A DNA stretch of 64,000 bases from Polynucleobacter sp. MWH-Spelu-300-X4 (GTDB taxonomy: Bacteria > Pseudomonadota > Gammaproteobacteria > Burkholderiales > Burkholderiaceae). Below the pieces are notes generated by a model. That model made no database searches and was not told the origin of the DNA. It saw only the letters and a program-made list of their open reading frames with translations. Made by a program: the position numbers and the translations under genes. The stretch is taken from positions 620,001-684,000 of the forward strand of contig NZ_CP061294.1 of the NCBI RefSeq assembly GCF_018687515.1, written 5' to 3'. This document shows positions 25,740-34,877 of the stretch, piece after piece. How positions within the stretch are numbered: position 1 is the stretch's first letter; each line of letters begins with the position of its first letter.

Positions 25740-25827
25740 GCCCGAGTGACGAAATAGGTAGACGTAAGGGATTTAAAATCCCTCGGCTTAAACAGCCGTG
25801 CCGGTTCGATTCCGGCCTCGGGCACCA
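25740..25827 (+). tRNA. tRNA-Leu (anticodon UAA)
   Basis: An 88-base cloverleaf including the encoded CCA: acceptor GCCCGAG pairs with CTCGGGC, the anticodon stem AGGGA/TCCCT frames loop TTTAAAA with anticodon TAA (25774-25776), a long variable arm CGGCTTAAACAGCCG gives the class II shape, and the T loop is GGTTCGATTCC. It is followed at once by a terminator. Confidence 0.95.
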
Positions 25828-25834
25828 AATAAAA

Positions 25835-25858
25835 AAAGACCAAGGTAACTTGGTCTTT
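25835..25858. terminator. Terminator after tRNA-Leu, also serving livF
   Basis: AAAGACCAAG-GTAA-CTTGGTCTTT is a 10-bp stem flanked by A-runs on the left and T-runs on the right. It lies between tRNA-Leu and the convergent livF gene and can work in both directions. Confidence 0.85.
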
Positions 25859-25901
25859 TTCTTTTTCTGGGGCAGGAATCTAGTAGAAACCTGCTACCTG
25901 A

Positions 25902-26624
25902 TTAGTGGCTACCACCCAAATACGCCGCCTTAACGGCAGGATCGTTTTTAAGTTGCTGGGCTGGGCCATGAGCCGTAATACGACCATTCTCAAGAACGTA
26001 GCCGTAGTCCGATACGTTTAACGCTGCCGCTGCAAATTGCTCAACTAATAACATCGTTACACCTTGAGCTTTTAAGTTGGCCACAATCTTGAAAACTTCC
26101 TCTACCAAGATAGGAGCCAATCCCATAGATGGTTCATCAAGGAGATAAACATCCGGGTTTAGCATCACGGCACGAGCCATCGCTAACATTTGTTGCTCGC
26201 CACCCGATAGGGTGCCCGCTAGTTGATTGCGACGTTCTTTTAGTCTTGGGAAAAGATCCATCGCACGCTCTAGATCACCTTTGACGTCGCCTTTAGGGCG
26301 GCTATAGGTTAGGCGAGGGAAGGCCCCTAACAACAGATTATCAGTCACGGACATGGTTGAAAAAACACGACGTCCTTCGGGGGAGTGGGCTAGGCCTAAG
26401 CGAGCGATTTTATGAGAATCAAAACCATCGATTTTGACTCCACCCAAGATAACTTCACCAGCTTCTGGTTTGATCATGCCTGTAATGGCGCGCATGGTAG
26501 TGGTTTTGCCAGCACCGTTTGAGCCAATCAAGCTAATCACTTGTCCTTTAGGAACTTCAATGTTGATGCCGTGGAGTACTTTAACTTTTCCGTAACCAGC
26601 TTCAAGATTTTTAATTGATAGCAT
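25902..26624 (-). CDS. livF: Branched-chain amino acid-type ABC transporter ATP-binding protein LivF
   Basis: The 240-residue ATPase has Walker A GSNGAGKTTT, signature LSGGEQQMLAMARAVM and Walker B VYLLDEPSMGLAP with the LivF-type ending (ALNVSDYGYVLENGRI). It powers the HAAT importer encoded with LivK, LivH and the LivM-LivG fusion upstream, 28 bp behind the fusion gene. Real substrate may be branched-chain or other amino acids or small organic acids. Confidence 0.93.
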   Translation of the reverse strand: MLSIKNLEAGYGKVKVLHGINIEVPKGQVISLIGSNGAGKTTTMRAITGMIKPEAGEVILGGVKIDGFDSHKIARLGLAHSPEGRRVFSTMSVTDNLLLGAFPRLTYSRPKGDVKGDLERAMDLFPRLKERRNQLAGTLSGGEQQMLAMARAVMLNPDVYLLDEPSMGLAPILVEEVFKIVANLKAQGVTMLLVEQFAAAALNVSDYGYVLENGRITAHGPAQQLKNDPAVKAAYLGGSH

Positions 26625-26652
26625 ATTTATTCCATTTCTTTAATAGGGGCCG

Positions 26653-28590
26653 TTAGACGGTGCCTAGGTAAGCGTGGATCACTTGTTCGTTTGATTGAAT
26701 TTCAGCAGGTTTGCCTTCGGCAATCTTTTGACCAAAATCAAGCACTGAAACTGTGTCGCAAACTGACATCACCACATCCATGTGATGCTCAATCAAAATG
26801 AATGTCACGCCGTGATCACGAATCTTGCGAATAATCGCTAATAGTTCTTTGATGTCCGGAGCAGTTAGACCTGCTGCAGGCTCATCCAATAAGAGAAGTT
26901 CTGGGTCAAGCGCCAAGGCGCGAGCAATTTCTAGCAAACGTTGCTTGCCGTAGGGGAGGTTGCGCGCTTCTTCATCGGCTAAATCTTCTAGGCCAACAAA
27001 TTTAAGCAATCCCAAGGCGCGTGCGCGAGCTTCATTCTCTTCATTGGTATAACGAGGTAGGTGCAATGACACATCAAGTAAATTAGATTTAAATGTGTGA
27101 TGTAAGCCAACCAAGATATTTTCCAAAGCGGTCATTTCTCCAAAAAGCTGAACGTTTTGGAATGTTCTAGCGATACCTGAAAGAGCAATCTCAGAGGATG
27201 TTTTGCCAACCACACTATTGCCAGCATATAAAACATTACCAGCGGTTGGTTTATAAATACCCGTTAAAACGTTCATCATCGTGCTCTTGCCAGAACCGTT
27301 CGGGCCAATCAAGCCATGAATGGTGCCGCGTTTGATGTCAAGGTTGACTTGGTTCAAGGCTTTTAAGCCACCAAACTGCATCAAGATCGATTGAACATTA
27401 AGAAGGTCACCTGTTTTTTGTTGGCTACCAACAGCTTTAATAATGTTTTCAGAGCTAGCGGTAATGGTGCTACTAAGAGCTTGTCTAGTTGATTGACCGG
27501 ATTTGCCACTTAGTGATGCTGCATAAGACTTAATGAAGCCCACAATACCGTTCTGTAAGTAATAGACCACCAACAAAATCATGAAGCCAAAAATACTTAA
27601 GCGCCAGTCGGTGATATTTTCTAACCACATAGAGAAAATAGCCAAGCCAACTGTGCCGGCAACAGGTACTGCTAATTTCTGAGGGGTAGATAATTTCTTA
27701 CTGATGCTCACAGCTGAACCAATCAACATGGCTACGGCTAATGTGATAGCAACGATTCTGAATAAATTAATATCGTCCAATAGCTTTGGAAGCATCACGA
27801 TGATGGTTGAGCCAAGTAGGGCGCCAATACGTGACTTTCTGCCACCCATGATGATGGCTAACAGGAATAGAATCGTTAACTCATTGTTGTAGGTATTAGG
27901 CGAAATGTATTGCTCTGAGTAAGAGTAGAGGCTGCCCGCTAAACCAGCAAAACCAGCGCTGATTACAAAGGCATAGACCTTGTAGCGATAGACTGAAACA
28001 CCCATACAGTCACAGGCAATTGGGCTATCCCTTAAGGCTTCGAAGGCTCTACCTAAGTGTGATTTTAAGATGCGATGAACAACTAACAAGCTGGCTAACA
28101 ATAAAATACAGACAACCCAGTAGTACTGAACTTCATTAAGCTCCACATCCATCACAGTAGGTTTGTGAATTTTGATACCTAAAGGACCTTCTGTTAAGAA
28201 TGTCATTTCATTGATGAGAATTTGCAAAATGGTGCCGAATGCAAGTGTCACCATCGCAAGGTATGGACCGATTACTTTTAGAGCTGGTAAAGCTAGTAAG
28301 CCACCAAAAGCAGCTGTTACCGCGATAGATGCTGGTACAGTCACCCAGAAAGGCATACCTAATTTAAAAAATAGTACGCCAGCGGTATAAGAACCGACGC
28401 CAAATAAACCAGCGTGACCTAATGACACCTGACCGGTGTAACCCACTACGATATCTAAGCCAAATAATAAGATGGCATAAATCAGGATCGTTTCAACTAA
28501 GTGAATGTAGTAAGGGTTGTCGACCAGTAAAGGGAATGCGAATAGGGCGGCAATCGCCGCTATTAATAAGGTAATTTTCTTTGAATTCAT
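26653..28590 (-). CDS. LivM-LivG fusion: HAAT permease joined to ATP-binding domain
   Basis: The 645-residue protein joins a LivM permease (about residues 1-350; YTGQVSLGHAGLFGVGSYTAG, DSPIACDCMGVSVYRYKVYA) to a LivG ATPase (about 395-645; GPNGSGKSTMMNVLTG, LPYGKQRLLEIARAL, LLLLDEPAAGLT). A serine-rich linker lies near 360-390. Such fusions are seen in Burkholderiales, fixing the stoichiometry of one inner-membrane half and its ATPase. It sits between livH (2 bp away) and livF. Confidence 0.93.
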   Translation of the reverse strand: MNSKKITLLIAAIAALFAFPLLVDNPYYIHLVETILIYAILLFGLDIVVGYTGQVSLGHAGLFGVGSYTAGVLFFKLGMPFWVTVPASIAVTAAFGGLLALPALKVIGPYLAMVTLAFGTILQILINEMTFLTEGPLGIKIHKPTVMDVELNEVQYYWVVCILLLASLLVVHRILKSHLGRAFEALRDSPIACDCMGVSVYRYKVYAFVISAGFAGLAGSLYSYSEQYISPNTYNNELTILFLLAIIMGGRKSRIGALLGSTIIVMLPKLLDDINLFRIVAITLAVAMLIGSAVSISKKLSTPQKLAVPVAGTVGLAIFSMWLENITDWRLSIFGFMILLVVYYLQNGIVGFIKSYAASLSGKSGQSTRQALSSTITASSENIIKAVGSQQKTGDLLNVQSILMQFGGLKALNQVNLDIKRGTIHGLIGPNGSGKSTMMNVLTGIYKPTAGNVLYAGNSVVGKTSSEIALSGIARTFQNVQLFGEMTALENILVGLHHTFKSNLLDVSLHLPRYTNEENEARARALGLLKFVGLEDLADEEARNLPYGKQRLLEIARALALDPELLLLDEPAAGLTAPDIKELLAIIRKIRDHGVTFILIEHHMDVVMSVCDTVSVLDFGQKIAEGKPAEIQSNEQVIHAYLGTV

Positions 28591-28592
28591 AT

Positions 28593-29471
28593 TTAGACTT
28601 TCTTAATCGCTGATTTGCCGAATAAGCCAGATGGTTTCAGTGCTAATACCAATAAAAGTAGTAATAGGCCTGGAACGTCCTTATAGCCAGTCGAAATGTA
28701 AAAGCCTGTCATGGTTTCTGTAATACCAAGAATCACACCACCCACGATGATGCCTAGGCCACTAGTTAAGCCGCCAATAATTGCCACAGCAAAAGCTTTA
28801 AGTCCTAATGAAGCACCCATGGTTGCACCAGTTAGTGTTAATGGTGCCACGAGTACGCCAGCGAAAGCAGCTGTTAGCGACGATAGAGCGTAAGAGAACA
28901 TTATTACTAGGCGTGTATTGATGCCCATCAAGCTTGCGGCATCACGGTCGTTGGATGTGGCTACCACAGCTTTGCCGTAAATTGTTTTACGGTTAAAAAA
29001 TTCCACTAACAACATCATGCCTAAAGCGCCACCAACTACGACTACTTCCATTGGCAAAATATTAGCGCCGAAAAATTGCATAGGGTCATCATCTAAAGGT
29101 GATGGGAATCTCAAGTCATCACGTCCCCAAATATTTTCAGCGACGTTTTTGAAAATAATGCCTAGAGCAATGGTGGACATGATCCAACCAAATTCTGATT
29201 TGATTTTGATGGCTGGTCTAACGCCAACCACTTCAACAAGACCGCCTTGTAAAAGGCCAAATATGCAGACAATCGGAATCATTAACCAGTAGTTAATGCC
29301 AAATGTCTCGACACATGTTAAGCCTACGAGGGCGCCTAGCATTAAAGCCTCACCTTGACCAAAGTTTAGAGTGCCAGAAGTGGCAAATGTAAGCTGATAA
29401 CCAAAAGCAATAACCGCATAGATCATGCCGATGGCGATACCGCTAAAAATTAATTGAACTAAGATTTCCAT
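28593..29471 (-). CDS. livH: HAAT ABC transporter permease LivH
   Basis: The 292-residue membrane protein has about eight hydrophobic segments and LivH signatures: GIAIGMIYAVIAFGYQLTFA, SGTLNFGQGEALMLGAL and the ATPase-contact region TSNDRDAASLMGINTRLVI. It pairs with the LivM part of the fusion to make the channel. A strong hairpin lies between it and livK upstream. Confidence 0.93.
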   Translation of the reverse strand: MEILVQLIFSGIAIGMIYAVIAFGYQLTFATSGTLNFGQGEALMLGALVGLTCVETFGINYWLMIPIVCIFGLLQGGLVEVVGVRPAIKIKSEFGWIMSTIALGIIFKNVAENIWGRDDLRFPSPLDDDPMQFFGANILPMEVVVVGGALGMMLLVEFFNRKTIYGKAVVATSNDRDAASLMGINTRLVIMFSYALSSLTAAFAGVLVAPLTLTGATMGASLGLKAFAVAIIGGLTSGLGIIVGGVILGITETMTGFYISTGYKDVPGLLLLLLVLALKPSGLFGKSAIKKV

Positions 29472-29520
29472 TGATGTTTCCTAGGAGATAACGGGAAAAA
29501 TACACTTACTTTTAAGCCAA

Positions 29521-29546
29521 AGCGCCGCCTTGATGAGGGCGGCGCT
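29521..29546 (-). other. Intercistronic GC-rich hairpin between livK and livH
   Basis: AGCGCCGCC (29521-29529) and GGCGGCGCT (29538-29546) form a perfect 9-bp GC-rich stem without a T-run, in the 100-bp gap after livK. Hairpins in this position are known to stabilise the binding-protein message and reduce downstream expression; that role is inferred here. Confidence 0.65.
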
Positions 29547-29573
29547 ACTGATTACAACTAGCTAATGCAGCAA

Positions 29574-30779
29574 TTATTTTTTCTTCTTAACGCGGATGTC
29601 CGAACCACGATCAGCGTCTTCTTGGTAAGCGTAAACCACGCGACCTTTTTTCACTTCACCCATCACTGGAATATTGTCAGTAATAGCTTCGTGGTCATTT
29701 TTGCTAAATGGTTTGTCGTAAGTTGTTACAACACCCTCAACTTTTTCATTCAAGTTTTCTAGAGCTTCACGAATCTTCACGCCATCTGTTGAGCCAGCTT
29801 GCTTGATGGCAGCAGCCAATAGATAGATAGAGTCGTAACCTTGAGCGGCAGATACTGGTGAATCAATACGACCATTCTTTGGCTTGAACTCTTTTAGGTA
29901 AGAATCGATGAATGCTTTACGCTTTTTAGTATTGGCTTCTTGAATGAAGGTCTGTGGCATACGTGCGCCTTCACCATTTTTACCAGCTGTATCAATAAAG
30001 TTAGCCATTGATAATGTCCAGCTACCAATCATTGGCTTCTTCCAGCCTAATTTAGCCATGCTATTCGCGATTTGGGCTAATTCAGGTCCGATAGCGTAAG
30101 TCAAAATAACTTCTGCACCAGCTTCTTTGGCTTTCAACAGTTGAGGCGTCATATCAACGTCTTTAATGTTGAATTTTTCTGTGGCTACTGGTGTGATACC
30201 TTTAGCTTTAAGAGCTTTTTCTAAGTCCTCACGACCTAATTGACCGTAGTTAGTTGAGTCAGCAAGAATCGCCACCTTTTTAAAGCCACGTTTTTCAATC
30301 GCTTCTTTAACGATCATCGGCGCTTGAATTTCATCACGCGCAGCGTTACGGAAAATGTAGTTATCACCAGTGAACTGTTTAGTAACGATGGTGCCGGTAG
30401 CAACGTTGTTCATCACTGGAATTTTTGCTTCTTGGTAAAAACGTTGTGAAGCAAGGGCAACGCCTGTATTAATAAAGCCAACAGTAGCAACCACTTTTTC
30501 TTTATTAATCAATTCTTGAGCAATTTGAACGCCACGTTCATTTTTTGCTTCATCATCGCGCTCGATAATTTCAATTTTTTTGCCGGCGACACCGCCTGCA
30601 GCATTGATTTCTTTAACGGCTAAGCGAACGCCATCACGCATACTCACGCCCATTGAAGATGAGCCACCTGTGTAAGGGCCTGAAACACCAATTTTGATTG
30701 CTTCTTGCGCATAGCTCGCACCATTGGTTAATAGCGCTGCAGCTGCCGCAATAGTAAATAGACGACGGCGTAAATTCAT
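29574..30779 (-). CDS. livK: HAAT ABC transporter substrate-binding protein LivK
   Basis: The 401-residue periplasmic protein has a signal peptide (basic MNLRRR, hydrophobic Ala-rich core, cleavage after ASYAQ) and the type I binding fold (IKIGVSGPYTGGSSSMGVSM, then ILADSTNYGQLGREDLEKAL). It heads the livK-livH-livMG-livF operon. Its upstream region contains a CCTAGG/TTCCCTAA element. Ligand likely an amino acid or related organic acid; sequence alone does not decide. Confidence 0.92.
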   Translation of the reverse strand: MNLRRRLFTIAAAAALLTNGASYAQEAIKIGVSGPYTGGSSSMGVSMRDGVRLAVKEINAAGGVAGKKIEIIERDDEAKNERGVQIAQELINKEKVVATVGFINTGVALASQRFYQEAKIPVMNNVATGTIVTKQFTGDNYIFRNAARDEIQAPMIVKEAIEKRGFKKVAILADSTNYGQLGREDLEKALKAKGITPVATEKFNIKDVDMTPQLLKAKEAGAEVILTYAIGPELAQIANSMAKLGWKKPMIGSWTLSMANFIDTAGKNGEGARMPQTFIQEANTKKRKAFIDSYLKEFKPKNGRIDSPVSAAQGYDSIYLLAAAIKQAGSTDGVKIREALENLNEKVEGVVTTYDKPFSKNDHEAITDNIPVMGEVKKGRVVYAYQEDADRGSDIRVKKKK

Positions 30780-30865
30780 TTTGTCTCCTTGGAATTTATT
30801 TATTAATTAAGTAATTTTTGCTAATTTAATTACTCGTTTAGTATAGGGCGAAGAGTTTTGGAAGC

Positions 30866-30883
30866 ACCTAGGTAATTCCCTAA
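30866..30883. promoter_or_regulatory. CCTAGG / TTCCCTAA element in divergent promoter region
   Basis: ACCTAGGTAATTCCCTAA lies between livK (start 30779) and the divergent PLD gene (start 30896). It belongs to the recurring TTCCCTA/TAGGGAA group seen also upstream of acs, fpr, liv cluster 2 and xdhC. Confidence 0.4.
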
Positions 30884-30895
30884 TATGTATACAAA

Positions 30896-31474
30896 ATGCA
30901 GAAATCAAATTTATTAAAATTCATTATTAAAAACAAGTACTTAATTGTTGGTTTGATAGTTATGGGGGCTCTTGCCCCCTTGGCTCATACAGAGCCCCAG
31001 CCAGCCGAGGTTTTAGCTGTTTATTTCACGCCCCCAACAGGTGCTGTGCATGGTTTAACTAAGCACTTAGATGGAGCAAAAAAGTCCATCCGTGTGATGG
31101 CTTATGGGTTTACATCGGTTGAGATTAGCCAAGCGCTTGTTAGAGCTAAACAGCGCGGGGTATTGGTGGAGCTTATTCAAGATGAAAAAAGTTCTCAAAA
31201 TAACGGAGAGGCTATTGCCCCTTTAGTTGAAGTGGGTATTTTTGTTAGAAATGATGCAGAACACGCTATTCAACATAACAAGGTGATGTTGATTGATGAT
31301 GATGTGGTGGTAACCGGTAGTTATAACTTTACAAATTCAGCGGATAAACGCAATGCCGAAAATTTCATGATTTTGAAGTCGGTTTATGCAGCGAAGCGTT
31401 ATGCTGAAAACTGGGCAATACATTGGGCCCACGCTAAACCATTAACAGAAGTGCCTAAAAAGAAAAGAAGATAA
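30896..31474 (+). CDS. Secreted phospholipase D-family (Nuc-like) protein
   Basis: The 192-residue protein has an N-terminal hydrophobic signal or anchor (about 15-30) and a single HKD motif, H-x-K-x4-D-x6-GSYN, as HNKVMLIDDDVVVTGSYNF. One motif per chain is typical of Nuc-type endonucleases that act as dimers; a DNA- or phosphodiester-cleaving periplasmic enzyme is likely. It is convergent with the 2OG oxygenase gene and has no clear ribosome-binding site. Confidence 0.85.
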   Translation: MQKSNLLKFIIKNKYLIVGLIVMGALAPLAHTEPQPAEVLAVYFTPPTGAVHGLTKHLDGAKKSIRVMAYGFTSVEISQALVRAKQRGVLVELIQDEKSSQNNGEAIAPLVEVGIFVRNDAEHAIQHNKVMLIDDDVVVTGSYNFTNSADKRNAENFMILKSVYAAKRYAENWAIHWAHAKPLTEVPKKKRR

Positions 31475-31484
31475 AAACAGGTAT

Positions 31485-32240
31485 TTAGTTTTTATCTTGA
31501 AAGCCTTTTAGGCGGAAGGTGAGAACCAGTGTGTCTCTGCAGGAGAGCTCTTGAGTGTTGTCTATGGGTTGGATGGGCGTAGTTTCATGAATCACTTGTT
31601 CATCATCAAGTAGTAAGAGACTCAAAGGATCTTCTAATGTAAAGCGCTGGCCTTCGGGGCTTTCATGGCGAAAAACTCTGGTTTCTCCGCCTTTGATGTG
31701 TTGGCGGTTAATTAGCATGACTCCCACAAAATCAACCCCGTCTCTGTGAGCGCCTTCGGGTGTTGGTCTGCCAATGCCATCTGTTGTATCGATACGAAAT
31801 TGATGTACTTCTACATACCAAGGGGTTGTTTTAGGATCAAGCTGTTTGATCGCCGAAAAATGAGCGCAGAGCTTGATGAGTAAATCTTGTAGCGCCGCAC
31901 TTTGGGTGAATTTTTCTGCACAAGGTTCAAACCAGCGATCAATGCCGCCGTGCAAGGCGTTGTAGGAGATGGGTTGCCAGTGTGCTCTGTGCGGCATCAG
32001 CTTGGTTGCCCCTCCAGTAACAACTATGCTGCTATGTTTTCTTTTTCGATAACGACCGCCATCTTTGAGATATTGGTCTGGGGCAAGGTCACTCCAATAT
32101 CGAGTTAACTCACGCCATTCGGAGTTGGTGTGACCCGATAATTGCTCGACATTGCTAGGATTTAATAAAGCAAAGCCCTTGTGAGCTAAAGATGTTTGGA
32201 GGTCCTTGGTATCGCAAAAGGGAGGTTTAAATGAAGCCAT
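31485..32240 (-). CDS. 2OG-Fe(II) dioxygenase family protein (PF10014-like)
   Basis: The 251-residue protein has the double-stranded beta-helix iron site: H-x-D in EGAHRDGVDFVG and a distal His in DEQVIHETTPI, with a following arginine-containing segment (LVLTFRLKGF). The overall pattern (GGETRVFRHESPEG) fits the bacterial 2OG-Fe family that includes amino-acid hydroxylases such as isoleucine dioxygenase. It is the last gene behind murI-tonB-exbB-exbD with only 9 bp spacing. Substrate unknown. Confidence 0.8.
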   Translation of the reverse strand: MASFKPPFCDTKDLQTSLAHKGFALLNPSNVEQLSGHTNSEWRELTRYWSDLAPDQYLKDGGRYRKRKHSSIVVTGGATKLMPHRAHWQPISYNALHGGIDRWFEPCAEKFTQSAALQDLLIKLCAHFSAIKQLDPKTTPWYVEVHQFRIDTTDGIGRPTPEGAHRDGVDFVGVMLINRQHIKGGETRVFRHESPEGQRFTLEDPLSLLLLDDEQVIHETTPIQPIDNTQELSCRDTLVLTFRLKGFQDKN

Positions 32241-32249
32241 ATGAGCCGA

Positions 32250-32666
32250 TTAATTAGGCTCAGTAACAAAAGATATCTTTGTTATACCTGAACGTTTGGT
32301 TGTTGCTAGTACTTGAGCGACTGATTCATAACGAACATTTTTATCAGCGCGTAATTGAATTTCTGGTTGAGGGTTTTTTTGAGAAGCAGTCTGTGTGTAG
32401 ATGGCTAGGGTTTCTAAATCAATCGGTGATTTATTCCAAAAAATTTGACCTTTAGCTGAAACTGTTAAGTTGATGGATGCTGGTTCAACCTGATTTTTTT
32501 GACTGCTTGCTACGGGCAGCTCTACTTTAACGGCGTGTTGCATCACAGGTAAGGTGATCATGAAAACAATCAATAACACCAACATGACATCCACTAAAGG
32601 TGTCATGTTAATTTCTGCCATAGGTGGTGTTTCGTCTTCACCAATAGGCTCGTTACCAAATGCCAT
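32250..32666 (-). CDS. exbD: ExbD/TolR-family biopolymer transport protein
   Basis: The 138-residue protein has a short cytoplasmic start (PPMAEINMTPLVDVMLVLLI) including the transmembrane aspartate needed for proton use, one membrane helix (about 25-45) and a periplasmic domain. With ExbB it energises TonB at the outer membrane. It follows exbB by 2 bp. Confidence 0.92.
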   Translation of the reverse strand: MAFGNEPIGEDETPPMAEINMTPLVDVMLVLLIVFMITLPVMQHAVKVELPVASSQKNQVEPASINLTVSAKGQIFWNKSPIDLETLAIYTQTASQKNPQPEIQLRADKNVRYESVAQVLATTKRSGITKISFVTEPN

Positions 32667-32668
32667 GA

Positions 32669-33388
32669 TTAATCCTGTGATGATGGGCGAGAAGTGCTGA
32701 CTTCGCTTTGGCCTAAGCGCGCACCTGTTATGAAGAAGGCGTATAAGTCATTGCCGAAACGATTAAGCTCGGCAATAAGGACTTTATTGTTTCGACTAAT
32801 GGCGTTGTAGCCCAAGACAGCAGGGATCGCAACAGCCAAGCCAAGCGCTGTCATGATGAGCGCTTCACCGATTGGACCTGCTACTTGATCAATCGTGGCT
32901 GTACCCGTGGCGCCAATTCCAACAAGTGCGTGGTAGATACCCCAAACTGTGCCAAATAAACCAATGAATGGGGCGGTTGCGCCAGTAGAGGCTAAAAAGG
33001 TCAGGCCATGTTGTAATTGACCAACTGATTTATCAATGCTGATTTTTAAACAGCGTGTGAGCCAATCAGATGGATTTAAGGTTTGACGCAACTCGCTGCG
33101 ATTGCCTGTTTGTTGTGAGTGATGTTTCATAGCCTCTTGAGCGCTGCTAGCTAATTCCAAATAAGGATTCAGCTCAACTGTCATTTGGCTTAATGCCACA
33201 TCAAAGGAAGGGGCATGCCAAAAGCACTCGACTTCTAGAGCGATTTTTCTAATTTTGTAGAGATGCCATGCTTTGGTCAGGATAATGATCCAAGAGATGA
33301 TAGACATGGCTAAGAGGAATAGCGCTACGGTGCGGGTGACGGCGTCACCTTGTAACCACATATTTGCTAGGCCGAAGGGTTGATTCAT
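32669..33388 (-). CDS. exbB: ExbB/TolQ/MotA-family proton channel protein
   Basis: The 239-residue protein has three hydrophobic segments and the conserved family regions GLTFLASTGATAPFIGLFGT and VAGPIGEALIMTALGLAVAIPAVLGYN. It forms the proton channel with ExbD. Its position between tonB and exbD supports the TonB system rather than Tol-Pal. Confidence 0.92.
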   Translation of the reverse strand: MNQPFGLANMWLQGDAVTRTVALFLLAMSIISWIIILTKAWHLYKIRKIALEVECFWHAPSFDVALSQMTVELNPYLELASSAQEAMKHHSQQTGNRSELRQTLNPSDWLTRCLKISIDKSVGQLQHGLTFLASTGATAPFIGLFGTVWGIYHALVGIGATGTATIDQVAGPIGEALIMTALGLAVAIPAVLGYNAISRNNKVLIAELNRFGNDLYAFFITGARLGQSEVSTSRPSSQD

Positions 33389-33394
33389 GACAAC

Positions 33395-34030
33395 TTATTC
33401 CAATCGAAAAATATAAGGTTGGATGGCAGTAACTTTAATAGGTTTGCCAAATTCTATAAAAGGTTTGCAACGCGCTTTTTGCCCTGCATCTAAAGCGGCT
33501 TGGTCTAAGCGTTGGATGCCGCTGCTTTGAGCTAAGCTCACTTTTTCAACTTGACCTGATTCATTAATAAATAAACGAACCATTGCTTTGCCTTCTTCGC
33601 CTATTCTACGTGACAAGGTGGGGTAGACGGGTTCTGGGACGCTGCATTGTGCTTGACTAATAGAAACTGTTTTAGGGTCTCCTGAACTGCTGCCCCCTGT
33701 GCTGGTTGGAGGAGGCGTTGAGCTAGCCGTATTGGCTGCTAGAGGACTTTCTTGTTTAGTTGTTGCAGGGCTAGGTGCTTTTTGCTTTTCTAAGGTCGTC
33801 GGTGGGGTAGGTGTCGGTATATTTTTCGACTTTTCTTTTTGTGGGTTCGGGTCTAGCAAGTTAGCTGTGACGGTATCCCCAATGGTTGATGCGCTATGGT
33901 GCTGGCTTGAACCGAGTTGGAAACCAATTAATAAAAAAATATGTGCAAAAACAACAATTGCGGCAATTTTTTGTTGCGCAGATATTTTTTTAAAAAGTTC
34001 AATCAAGGTATTCACAGAATTGACCACCAA
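33395..34030 (-). CDS. tonB: TonB family protein
   Basis: The 211-residue protein has one N-terminal membrane helix (about 22-40), a Pro/Thr/Ser-rich spacer and a C-terminal TonB domain (CSVPEPVYPTLSRRIGEEGK, VRLFINESGQVEKVSL, IQPYIFRLE). It carries ExbBD energy to TonB-dependent receptors, none of which are in this window. The start is a TTG two bases after the murI stop and is uncertain; nearby GTG codons are alternatives. Confidence 0.88.
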   Translation of the reverse strand: MVVNSVNTLIELFKKISAQQKIAAIVVFAHIFLLIGFQLGSSQHHSASTIGDTVTANLLDPNPQKEKSKNIPTPTPPTTLEKQKAPSPATTKQESPLAANTASSTPPPTSTGGSSSGDPKTVSISQAQCSVPEPVYPTLSRRIGEEGKAMVRLFINESGQVEKVSLAQSSGIQRLDQAALDAGQKARCKPFIEFGKPIKVTAIQPYIFRLE

Positions 34031-34032
34031 CT

Positions 34033-34836
34033 TTAAGAAATAAAAACAGTGGATGTTTCAACGCCGTGTTGTTCCAAAGCGGTTGGAATAAGTTGCTTGG
34101 CTAGTTGATGCAGATGATCGGCATCTAAAGTCGAGTAAAGACGAATCGTACGTGGAGGCGGCGATTGGAGTAGTTCAAACTCTTCGAGTTTGCGAGTGAG
34201 TTGTTTAATGACAGCCGCACTTGTGTCAACAATTTGTATGTCATTACCTAAAATTTTTCTAATTAATGGCAATAGAAATGGGTAATGTGTACATCCCAAG
34301 ACGAGGGTATCAATCCCAGCTGTTTGCATGACGCTTAAATGTTCTCGTAGAAGCGCTTCTGTTTCAGGCGCATCGATCTTACCTTCCTCAATCAGAGGCA
34401 CTAACCCCAAGCCGGCTTGTGAGATAAATTCGCAATCACCCTGAAGGCTTTTTAATAAAGCGTTGAACTTATCGCTTTTTAAAGTGTTTTGAGTAGCAAG
34501 CACGCCAATTTTTTGATTGTTGCTTTGGTGTACAGCAGGTTTGATGCCTGGCTCAACTCCAATAATAGGAATTGCTGGCATGTCGTTACGAATATGGGCA
34601 ATCGCTTCGGCGGTGGCAGTATTGCAAGCAACCACTAAAGCTTGGCAGCCTTCTCGGGCTAACCAATGGCAGAGATCAAGGCTGCGTTGCGCCACCCACT
34701 CACTTGATTTTTCTCCATAAGGCGCGTTAACGGAGTCTGCTAAGTAAATATAGTGGTGGGCTGGGGCTTGGCGTAGGGCTTCATTGAGAACGGTTAGTCC
34801 ACCAATGCCAGAATCAAACACCCCAATCGTCGCCAA
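34033..34836 (-). CDS. murI: Glutamate racemase
   Basis: The 267-residue enzyme has both catalytic cysteine regions: VVACNTATAEA and LVLGCTHYPFL, with the start GVFDSGIGGLTVL and PYGEKS. It makes D-glutamate for peptidoglycan. Unusually it sits in a tight run with tonB-exbB-exbD downstream and fumA 41 bp upstream. Confidence 0.96.
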   Translation of the reverse strand: MATIGVFDSGIGGLTVLNEALRQAPAHHYIYLADSVNAPYGEKSSEWVAQRSLDLCHWLAREGCQALVVACNTATAEAIAHIRNDMPAIPIIGVEPGIKPAVHQSNNQKIGVLATQNTLKSDKFNALLKSLQGDCEFISQAGLGLVPLIEEGKIDAPETEALLREHLSVMQTAGIDTLVLGCTHYPFLLPLIRKILGNDIQIVDTSAAVIKQLTRKLEEFELLQSPPPRTIRLYSTLDADHLHQLAKQLIPTALEQHGVETSTVFIS

Positions 34837-34877
34837 GCGTACCTCAGTCTTTCAGTTATAAAAGTTAACTAATGAGC

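Noticed and set aside
25619..25843. Minus-strand 74-residue frame
   Set aside because: It lies mostly across tRNA-Leu and its terminator; the tRNA fully explains the sequence.
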